This document shows, piece after piece, positions 7,844 through 16,312 of a stretch of DNA of 64,000 nucleotides. How positions within the stretch are numbered: position 1 is the first letter of the stretch; each line of letters begins with the position of its first letter. Made by a program: the position numbers and the translations under genes. Under the pieces are notes generated by a model that saw only the letters and a program-made list of their open reading frames with translations, was not told the origin of the DNA and did not search any database. This DNA is from Methyloferula stellata AR4 (GTDB lineage: Bacteria > Pseudomonadota > Alphaproteobacteria > Rhizobiales > Beijerinckiaceae), in NCBI RefSeq assembly GCF_000385335.1, contig NZ_ARWA01000001.1:2806001-2870000 (forward strand). Reading direction: 5' to 3'.

Positions 7844-8581
7844 ATGGGCCTTTATGTTTATGCAGTCGGTAATGCCGACGATGATGAGCCGCCGCCCTTG
7901 CAAGGTGTCCTCGACCAACCGGCCTATCGGCTCGATGCCGGACCCTTTTGTGCCGTTGTAAGTGAATGTCCAATGGAGACGGTGCGTGCGGAACGCCGGC
8001 ACATCGCGGCTGCTCAGCGCGTGCTTTCCGCCCTCAATAGGGAATTCGATTTTCTGCCGATGGCCTTCGGGACTGTGACAAGCTCTGCGGCCGATCTTCG
8101 CGGTTTCCTTGAGGCGCACCATGAGGCTTTGACAGCGCAACTAAAGCGCGTTTCCGGGGCGGTCGAGATGAGCTTACGCTTGAGTCTCGATGTGCCTGAT
8201 CCAATCGCTTATCTGGTGGAGCGGACACCCGCACTGGTCGCGGCGCGGACTCGGGTTTTTGGGAGCAATCGAAAAGCAACTTACGACGCAAAAATCCGGC
8301 TCGGCCAAATGTTTGATGAGGCCTTGCGCACCTATCGCGAAACCCGCGCGACACAGGTTGTGGCGGGGATCGGGGACTTCTGCGCCGAAGTTATATCTTT
8401 GCCAGTTCGTAAGGAGACGGAGATTGCCAATCTCGCTGCGCTGGTTGCTCGGTCCAAGCGCGATGAATTTGACGAGGCTGTCCATGTTTCGGCGACACAG
8501 ATCGATGAAGATATAACCTTCAATGTCAGCGGCCCCTGGCCTCCGCATAATTTCGTGCAATTCGACCCAGGCAACCGATAG
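7844..8581 (+). CDS. Gas vesicle protein GvpF/GvpL family (second copy)
   Basis: The 245-residue product starts M-G-L-Y-V-Y-A-V, the typical GvpF/L beginning. It continues with F-L-P-M-A-F-G-T-V, a conserved internal motif, and ends with S-G-P-W-P-P-H-N-F. It is shorter than the copy at 3657 and lacks its N-terminal extension. Two GvpF/L paralogues are normal, and they are often called F and L. Which is which cannot be settled here. The start is ATG with GGAGG upstream. Confidence 0.92.
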   Translation: MGLYVYAVGNADDDEPPPLQGVLDQPAYRLDAGPFCAVVSECPMETVRAERRHIAAAQRVLSALNREFDFLPMAFGTVTSSAADLRGFLEAHHEALTAQLKRVSGAVEMSLRLSLDVPDPIAYLVERTPALVAARTRVFGSNRKATYDAKIRLGQMFDEALRTYRETRATQVVAGIGDFCAEVISLPVRKETEIANLAALVARSKRDEFDEAVHVSATQIDEDITFNVSGPWPPHNFVQFDPGNR

Positions 8582-8621
8582 ATCATGCATTGAGACTCTC
8601 GAACACGGAGAACGTAACGTC

Positions 8622-8876
8622 ATGATCATTATAGACAGTCTGTTATCAGCTCCGCTGCGAGGCCTGATGTTCGTTCTTAAGAAAGTCGACGAAGCGGTCA
8701 GGCAGGAGATGGAAGACGACGAACGGGCGATCATGGCCAGCCTCTCTGCACTCCACCTCTCGCTCAACGAAGGTGCGATCACGGAAGCGGAGTTCGACAG
8801 GCGCGAAACGGAACTGCTGGACGAACTCGATCTTTTGCGCGCGAAGGGTGGAAGCGATGCCGATGCACACTCCTGA
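8622..8876 (+). CDS. gvpG: Gas vesicle protein GvpG
   Basis: The 84-residue product begins M-I-I-I-D-S-L-L-S-A-P and has G-L-M-F-V-L-K-K-V. A charged helix ends with the T-E-A-E-F-D-R-R-E-T-E-L-L-D-E-L-D segment typical of GvpG. GvpG is a small, mainly alpha-helical accessory protein that acts with GvpF/L early in vesicle formation. The ATG at 8622 has a GGAG site about 12 bases upstream. The end overlaps the next gene by about 20 bases. Confidence 0.9.
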   Translation: MIIIDSLLSAPLRGLMFVLKKVDEAVRQEMEDDERAIMASLSALHLSLNEGAITEAEFDRRETELLDELDLLRAKGGSDADAHS

Positions 8877-9477
8877 GTCCGGCTCATCCGCATCGGCACA
8901 AACTCATCATGGGCATTTGTCGCTGGCGGCAGCGCTTGACCGAATTCTTCAACGCGGCGTTGCCGTACAAGGCAATCTGACGATTGGGCTCGCGGACGTC
9001 GATCTATTGTATCTCGATCTCCGCCTTCTGCTCGGCTCGGTCGATGTGATCTGGCCGGATGGCGGTCCGCCTGTTACCGCGGTTTCTCCGATTCTCCCAT
9101 CCTCACCCGCGGCGCCATCATCGCCTTCACCACCGCCGCCAATCGCTAGCACGGGGACAGGACCGCGCAACGGTCCTCAGACCAGCACCTCCAATAGTCT
9201 ACCAATTATCCTGAATGAAGGTCCTGGCGCGAACGGATCCTCGACCGCGCAAGGCCTTCTTCGGCTCGTGCTTACGCTCGTAAAACTACTTCACGATGTG
9301 CTCGAGCGGCAAGCTGTGCGCCGCATGGAAGCCGGGCGGCTCACGGATATGCAGATCGAAGATGTCGGAACGGCGCTTTTTGCTCAAGCCCAGGAAATCC
9401 TGCGCCTGCAGCGCCAATTCGGCTTTGCCGAAAAGGATCTCTCTCTCGATCTCGGTGTGCCTGATGGCGCCCTGTGA
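8857..9477 (+). CDS. GvpS-GvpK fusion protein
   Basis: The 206-residue product joins two normally separate gas vesicle proteins. Residues about 20-70 form a GvpA-family domain of the GvpS kind (L-D-R-I-L-Q-R-G-V-A-V-Q-G, then D-L-L-Y-L-D-L-R-L-L-L-G-S-V). A Pro/Ser-rich linker of about 60 residues follows. Residues about 128-206 are GvpK (L-V-L-T-L-V-K-L-L, E-R-Q-A-V-R-R-M-E-A-G, and the closing D-L-S-L-D-L-G). In Bacillus megaterium gvpS and gvpK are adjacent, in the order F-G-L-S-K-J. The same order here, with S and K fused, supports a true fusion. No stop or frameshift is seen. The start is ATG at 8857 (8863 possible). Confidence 0.85.
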   Translation: MPMHTPESGSSASAQTHHGHLSLAAALDRILQRGVAVQGNLTIGLADVDLLYLDLRLLLGSVDVIWPDGGPPVTAVSPILPSSPAAPSSPSPPPPIASTGTGPRNGPQTSTSNSLPIILNEGPGANGSSTAQGLLRLVLTLVKLLHDVLERQAVRRMEAGRLTDMQIEDVGTALFAQAQEILRLQRQFGFAEKDLSLDLGVPDGAL

Positions 9478-9488
9478 AAGGTATTGCA

Positions 9489-9830
9489 ATGTCGTCCGCC
9501 CAATCCATGCCGCATTCGGTTGAAAGCACAAATCTTGCTGATCTGCTCGAGCGTATTCTCGATAAAGGGGTCGTTGTCGCCGGCGACATTTCGATCAAGC
9601 TCGTTGAGGTGGAGCTTTTGACGATTCAGTTGCGGCTCGTGATCTGTTCTGTCGACAAGGCACGCGAACTCGGCCTCGATTGGTGGAACCATAACGGCGG
9701 TAAGGACCGCTTGACCTCCGAGCATACAGCCGCGTTGGGAGCGATGGATGAACGGTTGGACCGGATCGAGCAGGCGCTCGGCGCCGTCATCGCAACGCCG
9801 TTCGAACAAAGGAGCACGGCTCATGAGTAA
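9489..9830 (+). CDS. gvpJ: Gas vesicle protein GvpJ (GvpA family)
   Basis: The 113-residue product is a GvpA-family minor protein. The domain at about 14-65 has L-A-D-L-L-E-R-I-L-D-K-G-V-V-V-A-G, then V-E-L-L-T-I-Q-L-R-L-V-I-C-S-V-D-K-A-R-E and D-W-W, which fits GvpJ better than GvpA. A hydrophilic C-terminal helix follows. GvpJ is thought to help form the vesicle tips or initiation complex. GAAAGG before the ATG supports this start over the upstream GTG. The end overlaps the Hsp20 gene by eight bases. Confidence 0.85.
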   Translation: MSSAQSMPHSVESTNLADLLERILDKGVVVAGDISIKLVEVELLTIQLRLVICSVDKARELGLDWWNHNGGKDRLTSEHTAALGAMDERLDRIEQALGAVIATPFEQRSTAHE

Positions 9831-10344
9831 GAGAGATCCAAGCGATAACGAAGATGTCACCGGCGCGGCGGGCTTCACCAAGATCGCACGTGGGCTTTCA
9901 GATCTGTTCAACGTGCTCGCCGATTTTGACCAGCTTCCGCGCCGGGGCCGGCATGAGAAGGATGGCCGGGTGATGGAATATTCATTCGGGACACGTACGC
10001 TGGACGACGCGGCGAGTGGGCGGAGCTCCGCGACTGAGGAGCCATCGACGCGTTCGGCAGCGCCGCCGCGAAGGACCGCGAAGAAAAGCGCGCTTGAAGT
10101 CCTTGAGCCCGTGACGGACACCTTCGACGAACCTGAGGAAATTGTCTTTCTGTTTGAATTGCCGGGTGTCGAACGCAAAGACATTCGGTGCGTCCTCGAC
10201 GGAGATATCCTGCTGCTCGAGGCAAAAGCCGCTGAGCGGCTCTACCGGAAGGAAATGTTGATTGAAGAAAAGCTTGCCCCGGGTTCACCGCGTCTCAATT
10301 TACACAACGGTATCTTGGAGGTGCGGCTGAGCAAACATAGCTGA
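9823..10344 (+). CDS. gvpH: Hsp20-like gas vesicle protein (GvpH-type)
   Basis: The 173-residue product has an N-terminal region with F-T-K-I-A-R-G-L-S-D-L-F, a variable Ser/Ala-rich linker, and a C-terminal alpha-crystallin-like domain (about 92-170). That domain has E-P-E-E-I-V-F-L-F-E-L-P-G-V, then I-L-L-L-E-A-K and N-G-I-L-E-V-R-L. In gas vesicle clusters this arrangement is called GvpH and is thought to chaperone aggregation-prone Gvp proteins. The start is ATG overlapping gvpJ, preceded by AAAGGAGC. Confidence 0.85.
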   Translation: MSKRDPSDNEDVTGAAGFTKIARGLSDLFNVLADFDQLPRRGRHEKDGRVMEYSFGTRTLDDAASGRSSATEEPSTRSAAPPRRTAKKSALEVLEPVTDTFDEPEEIVFLFELPGVERKDIRCVLDGDILLLEAKAAERLYRKEMLIEEKLAPGSPRLNLHNGILEVRLSKHS

Positions 10345-10441
10345 TCCACGTCGCGTGCAAAATAGCGAGGCTCAGTCCGGCAATGACATGCAGCCGCTTG
10401 GCGGCTGAAGACGAAGGACGGCAAATGGAGCAAGCCGCGAG

Positions 10442-10996
10442 ATGGCGCGATTGATCTACGTTCCAGTGGTCCACAGTACAGCGGAAATGGGGTCCGCCGC
10501 GCCGGCTTACAAAGCGGCTTTCGTTGCCCGTTATGGTGCGGCCAAATGGGTAGAACGGTCCGCCGAATTCAATGCAATTTGGCGCGCCATCGCCGGCGCG
10601 ATCAAGACAGAAGGCTTCGATTTCAAGCATGTCAAGCTCTATCAAGACAGTCTGCCGGTCTGTGGCCACGAGAAGGAGCTGGTGCGTGAGTTGGCAGCCC
10701 AGGGGAGCTGCAATCATCAGCTCCTGGAGGGTCTCGTGAACGAGGGTGCGACACTCGTCGGCACCGAGTCGCCGAGCTTGCTTCTCGACGAATATAAGCT
10801 GCTGCAATCGCCGGAGCGCACGGAGAAGCAAGAGGCAGCTCTGCTTGAAGCGCGTGACCGGTTCATCGCCGGGCAAATCGATGCCACGCTTACCGATGAC
10901 GAAAACGGCATCCTTTTCATTGGCGCCCTGCATAAGGTCGATAAATTTCTGCCTCAACGCATCAAGGTCGCCTATCTGGCGGTGCGCGGCCAATAG
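10442..10996 (+). CDS. Unrecognised protein in the gas vesicle operon
   Basis: The 184-residue product matches no Gvp family I know. It is soluble, with a beta-strand start (R-L-I-Y-V-P-V-V-H-S) and a mixed centre. Near the end is a second strand-loop, G-I-L-F-I-G-A-L-H-K-V, in which H and D residues could form a site. It lies between gvpH and the Cdc48-like ATPase, with a GGAG-type site before the ATG and short spacing, so it is probably co-transcribed with both. A distant likeness of G-I-L-F-I-G-x-x-H to TraB/ChaN-type folds is noted but not strong enough to assign a function. Confidence 0.7.
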   Translation: MARLIYVPVVHSTAEMGSAAPAYKAAFVARYGAAKWVERSAEFNAIWRAIAGAIKTEGFDFKHVKLYQDSLPVCGHEKELVRELAAQGSCNHQLLEGLVNEGATLVGTESPSLLLDEYKLLQSPERTEKQEAALLEARDRFIAGQIDATLTDDENGILFIGALHKVDKFLPQRIKVAYLAVRGQ

Positions 10997-11028
10997 CTTC
11001 GGTCAAGGACCGGAAATGGAGAAGCCCC

Positions 11029-13221
11029 GTGTTGGACGTACCGGAAAACGACGAGAAGTGGCGTCTCACAGTCGTCGAGGCGCGGCGCGATGATGTTGGA
11101 CGCGGCATCGTCCGGGTTGATCCCGAAACATTGCGGCAGATCGGCGCTTCACCGGGCGACGTGCTGGAGATTGAAGGCCGCTCGAAGACCGTCGCGAAAG
11201 CCATGCCGACGTTCAAGGAAGAGCGAGGACAGCAGATCATCCAGCTCGATGGCGTTGCCCGCACCAATGCAGGCCTGACCCTTGGTCAAAAGGCGTCGAT
11301 CAAGAAGGTCGCTCACGCCGTCGCGCGCCGCGTGGTCGTCGCGCCTATGGGCGCAGGCGCGTTGCACGAGGATGAAATCGACCATACGGCGCGCCGGCTC
11401 GACGGGCTCGCCGTCAAGACGGGCGATCGTGTGCGGATCGCTCTATTCGGCGGAAATCATCGCGATTTCCATATCGTCCGGACCGAACCGGATGGGCCGG
11501 TGATCATCCATCCAGACACTTTGCTCACCCTCGAAAGCGTCCGCGGCGGCGCTGCGAGCCAGGCATCCGCCGCGACAGAAGACATCGTGACCTACGATGA
11601 TCTCGGCGGCATGGAGCGGGAAGTCGCCCGAATCCGCGAAATGATCGAGCTGCCGCTCACCCATCCGGAAATTTTCGAGCGGCTCGGCATGACGCCGCCA
11701 AAGGGCGTCCTGCTGCATGGACTGCCGGGCTGTGGCAAGACTCTGCTGGCACGGGCGGTGGCGCACGAAGCGGACGCGGCCTTCATCTATGTCAGCGGCC
11801 CGGAGATCATTCAAAAATTTTACGGCGAGAGCGAAGCGCAATTGCGCAAAATCTTCGATGATGCCCGAAAGCGTGCACCCTGCATCATTTTTTTCGATGA
11901 GATCGATGCTGTCGCTCCGAAGCGTGACCGCGTCGAGGGCGAGGTCGAAAAGCGCGTGGTTGCGCAACTTCTCGCCTTGATGGACGGTCTCAAGAGCCGT
12001 GGCGATGTGATCGTGATGGCGGCGACAAACCGCCCGAACTCGATCGATCCGGCGCTACGCAGGCCAGGCCGTTTCGACCGCGAGATCGCGATAGGCATTC
12101 CGAACGAGCATGCGCGGCGCGAGATCCTGCAGATCTATGCGCGCGGCATGCCGCTCGCTGAGGGTGTGGACCTGGCCGATCTGGCAGCGACGACACATGG
12201 TTTTACCGGCGCTGATCTGAATGCGCTTTGCCGCGAGGCGGCCATGGCGGCTTTGCGGCGCCAGCTTCCGGAACTTTCGCTGGCTTCGGGCCCGGTTCCT
12301 TATGAGGCATTGATGACCATGGAGGTCAAAATGTCGGACTTCCTTGAGGGATTGAGCGAAGTAGCGCCATCGGGGCTGCGCGAGGTCGCCGTCGAAGTAC
12401 CGAATGTGCGGTGGGAGGATGTGGGTGGCCTCGAATCGGTTAAAGAAACTCTGCTCGAAACCATTGCCTGGCCCTTGAGCCAACCGGCCTTATTTGAAAA
12501 GATCGGACTGCAGCCGCCGCGCGGTATCTTGCTCTACGGGCCGCCAGGAAATGGCAAGACGCTCCTGGTGAAGGCGCTGGCGACCCAGAGCAATCTCAAT
12601 TTCATTTCGGTGAAGGGCCCGGAACTTTTATCGAAATATATTGGTGAGTCCGAACAGGGTGTGCGCGAGCTTTTCGCGCGCGCGCGCCATGCGGCCCCGT
12701 GCATTATCTTTCTAGACGAAGTCGATGCCCTGGCGCCGAAGCGCGGCTTGGACGGACGCTCGCCGGTCACGGATAGGGTTGTCAGCCAATTATTGACCGA
12801 ACTCGATGGCGTCGAAGCTCTGAAAGACGTCTGGGTAATCGCAGCCACCAATCGGCTCGACATCATCGACGATGCGCTGCTGCGTCCTGGCCGGCTCGAC
12901 TTTCACTTGGAGGTTGGCAAGCCGGATTACGACGCGCGTACGGCGATTCTCAAGGTGCATTTGAGCAAAAAGCCGATCGACGACCGCATCAACCGCGCCG
13001 CCTTGGCCGAAGTCACGGACGGGATGTCGGCGGCGGAAATCCGCTTCCTTTGCGATCGCGCCGCCTTGAATGCGCTTCGCCGCGTCTTTCCCGCCTCGGG
13101 CGCCGAATCGTTCGATACTGGGGCATTGCGCGTCGAACAGCGCGACTTCGACGAAGCCCTGGCGAGCCAAGCTAGCTCTTCGCCGCCCTACGTTCCACAG
13201 CCGACAGCAGTCATCATGTGA
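11029..13221 (+). CDS. Cdc48/p97/VAT-like double AAA+ ATPase
   Basis: The 730-residue product has the full Cdc48 layout: an N-terminal double-psi-barrel (about 8-90), a second N subdomain (about 105-175), then D1 and D2 AAA+ rings. D1 Walker A reads G-L-P-G-C-G-K-T (about 229-236) instead of the usual G-P-P-G-T-G-K-T. D2 is canonical, G-P-P-G-N-G-K-T. Both have Walker B motifs (F-F-D-E-I-D and F-L-D-E-V-D) and second regions of homology (A-T-N-R, R-P-G-R). Such ATPases unfold or extract proteins using ATP. In this operon it may remodel Gvp assemblies. The start is GTG with a GGAG site. Confidence 0.92.
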   Translation: MLDVPENDEKWRLTVVEARRDDVGRGIVRVDPETLRQIGASPGDVLEIEGRSKTVAKAMPTFKEERGQQIIQLDGVARTNAGLTLGQKASIKKVAHAVARRVVVAPMGAGALHEDEIDHTARRLDGLAVKTGDRVRIALFGGNHRDFHIVRTEPDGPVIIHPDTLLTLESVRGGAASQASAATEDIVTYDDLGGMEREVARIREMIELPLTHPEIFERLGMTPPKGVLLHGLPGCGKTLLARAVAHEADAAFIYVSGPEIIQKFYGESEAQLRKIFDDARKRAPCIIFFDEIDAVAPKRDRVEGEVEKRVVAQLLALMDGLKSRGDVIVMAATNRPNSIDPALRRPGRFDREIAIGIPNEHARREILQIYARGMPLAEGVDLADLAATTHGFTGADLNALCREAAMAALRRQLPELSLASGPVPYEALMTMEVKMSDFLEGLSEVAPSGLREVAVEVPNVRWEDVGGLESVKETLLETIAWPLSQPALFEKIGLQPPRGILLYGPPGNGKTLLVKALATQSNLNFISVKGPELLSKYIGESEQGVRELFARARHAAPCIIFLDEVDALAPKRGLDGRSPVTDRVVSQLLTELDGVEALKDVWVIAATNRLDIIDDALLRPGRLDFHLEVGKPDYDARTAILKVHLSKKPIDDRINRAALAEVTDGMSAAEIRFLCDRAALNALRRVFPASGAESFDTGALRVEQRDFDEALASQASSSPPYVPQPTAVIM

Positions 13222-13267
13222 TGCCTGACTTGATCACCGGACAGACGTCATTACAGGAGGACATGTT

Positions 13268-13567
13268 ATGGAATTTGAACAATCGATGCTGCTCACCGCC
13301 GTTTGGGAAGACCGCCGGTCGGAAACGATCTATCGCAGTCTCAATCATCTACTGGCCATGGCGCACAAATACCGCGATGAGGGCTGTTTACGGCAGGCCA
13401 TGGATCTCTATTGGATGCTATCGGAAGAGCATTCCGAGACGGTACAAGCGCAGGAGGCCAGGGAAAGCCTGCTCGACTTGGGCGAGACCTATGAACGCGA
13501 GGCCGAGCGGCACACGGCGCGCGCGGTCTATGAACGCTTAAGTGACGTCCATGGACATGCTTTTTGA
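13268..13567 (+). CDS. Small helical TPR-like protein, end of gas vesicle operon
   Basis: The 99-residue product is not a recognised Gvp family. It is all-helical with TPR-like residues (L-A-M-A-H-K-Y-R-D-E-G, then R-Q-A-M-D-L-Y-W-M-L). It starts M-E-F-E-Q-S-M-L-L-T-A-V-W. A strong AGGAGG ribosome site precedes the ATG, and it lies 46 bases after the Cdc48-like gene. A role as adaptor or partner of that ATPase is a guess from position. Confidence 0.7.
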   Translation: MEFEQSMLLTAVWEDRRSETIYRSLNHLLAMAHKYRDEGCLRQAMDLYWMLSEEHSETVQAQEARESLLDLGETYEREAERHTARAVYERLSDVHGHAF

Positions 13568-13597
13568 AAACTTTCTATTCTGAACGGTGGAATGTTG

Positions 13598-13644
13598 GGC
13601 GCGCCAATTGCGTAGCTATGAACACCTATGCGTCTAAATCGACA
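13598..13644 (+). repeat. Right copy of imperfect direct repeat flanking the gas vesicle cluster
   Basis: This is the partner of the copy at 1801: the same 13-base core, then GAACACC and CGTCTAAAT. It overlaps the start of the decayed IS630 region, so both copies may derive from element ends rather than from an attachment site. Confidence 0.4.
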
Positions 13645-14230
13645 CCCTCTCGACAGATTGCCTTCCGGTGAACGTGCCGATTGGCTGTGCACGGACTTTC
13701 TTCTGAACCTTTCACGTTACGCGGGTTGGTTTTGGAACTGGCAGGGCTTGGCGAATGTCGATTACGGAAGCGTTTGGGCGTTTGTCCATCAAGAGGGCTT
13801 GAGCTTCAAAAAAGCGTTATGCCAAGTGAGCAAACCCGTCCTGATGTGGCTCGCAAACGAGCCGCTGGAAAACCTATCAAGACAGGATCACCGCAAGCGT
13901 CTCGTATTCATCGATGAGACCTGGATCAAGACGAATATGGCGCCGCTGCGCGGTTGGCGACAGCTTTAAGGCCTATGTCGAGGTTCTGGTTCCGGCGCTT
14001 GAACCAGGTGATGTCGTCGTGCTCGACAATCTTGGCAGTCACAAGAGCAAAGCGGTCCAGCATACCATTCGCGCCGTTTTGGCGCGCATCTCTTCTCTTT
14101 GCCGCCCTACAGCCCAGACCTCGATCCGATCGAGCAAGTGTTCGCCAAGCTCAAACATCTCACGCGCAAAGCCAGCCAACGCACCGTCGAAAGCACATGG
14201 CGCAAAACAGCCGAACTGCTTAGCTCAATT
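13628..14230 (+). pseudogene. Decayed IS630-family transposase
   Basis: Pieces of an IS630-type DDE transposase lie in different frames. They are G-L-S-F-K-K, then E-Q-T-R-P-D-V-A-R-K-R-A one frame over, then L-V-F-I-D-E-T-W-I-K-T-N-M-A-P-L-R-G-W (first D). Next are V-V-L-D-N-L-G-S-H-K (second D) and S-P-D-L-D-P-I-E-Q-V-F-A-K-L-K (catalytic E). The N-terminal helix-turn-helix is missing. The usual stretch between L-R-G-W and the second D is largely deleted, and at least three frameshifts are needed to read through. It cannot be active. Terminal inverted repeats are not recognisable. Confidence 0.85.
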
Positions 14231-14284
14231 CCAATGATACAGGTGTTCGCAGTTTCATCCTGTAAGGTGTGCCAAAACCAATAA

Positions 14285-14874
14285 CTCAAAACCACGCTAT
14301 CCAGGGTGCAATCCGCGCCTGCTATCCAGCCCCTTTCCAACCATCAAAAGCACCTCGCTAAGCCGTCGCGGGCAGGCTGATTTTTGTTTGCCTCACGCGA
14401 ATAGAGTTCAACTTGCCGGAGGTTGCGATGGCCAAGGATCGCGGCGGACATGCAGGCAGAGCCGTCCGCTTCCGCGATGCGCTCGCCTAGTGTCTTTTTC
14501 ACTGCGGGGCCACCTCCAATAGGCGCAAGAACAACTAGAACAAAATAAAAACGGTCAAATGGAAAACGCGACCGCGGGAACTTTTGTCCGGAGCGTGCAA
14601 ATGGCTTGCGGCCCGGCATGGGAGCAGCGGGCTGGGGGCGGCCATTGTGGGGAGTACTTAGGACTATAGCATGTATTGTTATGATTATACCTAGATAGAT
14701 ATACGTATAAGTTTGAATGCCTATGTATTATAGGCAAATATAAGTAGTAGTAGTAGATAACTATACATTATTTAATCCAAAAAAAGCAAATCTGCTGTTA
14801 CGTTTTATTCACGCGGCTCGGCTCATAACGGTGATGAATAGGTGGACTTATCCACTCAGCACCGGCTTTGACTC
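14285..14874. other. AT-rich intergenic region
   Basis: I see no gene in this gap of about 590 bases. The part from about 14650 to 14800 is strikingly AT-rich, with repeated TAT/TAG-type triplets including TAGTAGTAGTAG near 14744, unlike the surrounding DNA. It may hold the promoter of the sugar transferase and may mark a junction created by the neighbouring transposon remnant. Confidence 0.5.
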
Positions 14875-16284
14875 ATGCAAAAGCATTTAACGGTATCGCC
14901 TCAATCGATCAGCTTGATGATCGGCTTCGCCGAAGGCGCGGCCATCACGGCAACAATACTTGCCGGGCAAATCATTTATCAATTTGTTGGGCTCGGCCAG
15001 CCCAGCACGATGGATGCCGGAATCGGCATCGGGCTGATCGCGACGCTGATCTATATTTGCCTCGCCCACGCCGCCGAGCTTTACCGGCTGCCCGCCTTCC
15101 TCAACCCACAGCGGCATGTCAGCGAAATCGTCGCGATTTGGGCCGCCTGCCTGTTATCACTTGCCGCCATCCTTTACCTCTTCGAGATCAACACTGGGCT
15201 ATCGCGCGGCTCGCTGATTGCCTTTTCAAGCCTTGGACTGCCAATCCTCCTTGGAGGAAGGCTCAGCGTCGCCGAGACCATCAGAAGCAGGATCGAGAAG
15301 GGCGGAATTACCGGACGCCCCGTCATTGCCATCGGCGATGCTGACGAGCTCGACGCGCTTAGCCCTTCGTGCCTCTTTCATGAGTTCGGCATGCAAGAGG
15401 TCGGGCGCATCGTTGTCGACCCATACACGTCAAGCAATAGCGAGTCGGTTGGGCGTTCCATTGCGATCGAAGAGGCGCTGACAATGGCGCGCCAACGGAA
15501 GGCCGTAGAACTCATCGTTGCCGTGCCGCCGGAGGAGCGCCGTCTGCTGCTCGAAATCTATGACGGTTTGCGGCACTCACCGCTACCCGTCCGGCTGATG
15601 CCAGACAAAAGTCTGCGCGGGCTGTTGCAAAGGCAGAACGGCCGGACCGCCAGTCCAATGCCGATGATCCGGCTGCAGAACGCGCCGATGACATGGCTCC
15701 AGAAATCGCTCAAACGATTCATGGATCTCGCTCTGTCGGCGCTTGGCATTCTCATACTGCTGCCGCTGTTTGCCATAATCGCCATCTTGATCAAGCTCGA
15801 TAGTTCCGGGCCGGTCATCTTTCGACAGCACCGCAACGGCTTCGACCAGAAGCCCTTCACCATCTATAAATTCAGAACCATGCGAGTTCTGGAGGATGAT
15901 GAAACGATCACCCAGGTCCAGAAAGAAGATCCACGCGTCACGCGGATCGGGCGCTTCCTGCGGCGTTCTAGCGCCGACGAACTGCCACAGTTCCTGAATG
16001 TCTTCAAGGGTAACATGTCTCTTGTCGGGCCGCGCCCGCATGCGATCTTCCTGGATACGCAATATAGGCGGACTGTCGACGCCTATTGCTTCCGGCATCA
16101 TTTCAAGCCTGGCATTACCGGATGGGCGCAAGTCAATCGGGCCCGTGGCGAGGCCAAACGCATCGAGCAGATACAACACCGGATCGAACTCGACCTTTGG
16201 TACATCGACAACTGGTCGATCCTGCTGGACATGCGCATCCTTTGGCGCACCTGCTTCGAAGTGCTCAAACTCGAGGCCTATTGA
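14875..16284 (+). CDS. Exopolysaccharide undecaprenyl-phosphate sugar transferase (WcaJ/ExoY family)
   Basis: The 469-residue product has an N-terminal part with about four membrane segments, a nucleotide-binding-like central part, and a C-terminal bacterial sugar transferase domain (about 275-469). The domain motifs are K-R-F-M-D-L, the membrane hairpin, F-R-Q-H-R-N-G, Y-K-F-R-T-M-R, L-R-R-S-S-A-D-E-L-P-Q and G-P-R-P-H. These enzymes transfer a sugar-1-phosphate to undecaprenyl phosphate and start repeat-unit synthesis at the inner membrane. A close paralogue lies at 59072, at the other end of the polysaccharide region. The ATG overlaps no gene, and a long AT-rich region precedes it. Confidence 0.92.
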   Translation: MQKHLTVSPQSISLMIGFAEGAAITATILAGQIIYQFVGLGQPSTMDAGIGIGLIATLIYICLAHAAELYRLPAFLNPQRHVSEIVAIWAACLLSLAAILYLFEINTGLSRGSLIAFSSLGLPILLGGRLSVAETIRSRIEKGGITGRPVIAIGDADELDALSPSCLFHEFGMQEVGRIVVDPYTSSNSESVGRSIAIEEALTMARQRKAVELIVAVPPEERRLLLEIYDGLRHSPLPVRLMPDKSLRGLLQRQNGRTASPMPMIRLQNAPMTWLQKSLKRFMDLALSALGILILLPLFAIIAILIKLDSSGPVIFRQHRNGFDQKPFTIYKFRTMRVLEDDETITQVQKEDPRVTRIGRFLRRSSADELPQFLNVFKGNMSLVGPRPHAIFLDTQYRRTVDAYCFRHHFKPGITGWAQVNRARGEAKRIEQIQHRIELDLWYIDNWSILLDMRILWRTCFEVLKLEAY

Positions 16285-16312
16285 GCTAGCTCGGAAGCGA
16301 CAGGAGGCAGGC

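Noticed and set aside
7698-7961. Plus frame between the GvpO-like gene and the second gvpF
   Set aside because: It overlaps the start of gvpF in another frame, with no motif and no ribosome site. I treat 7680-7843 as non-coding.
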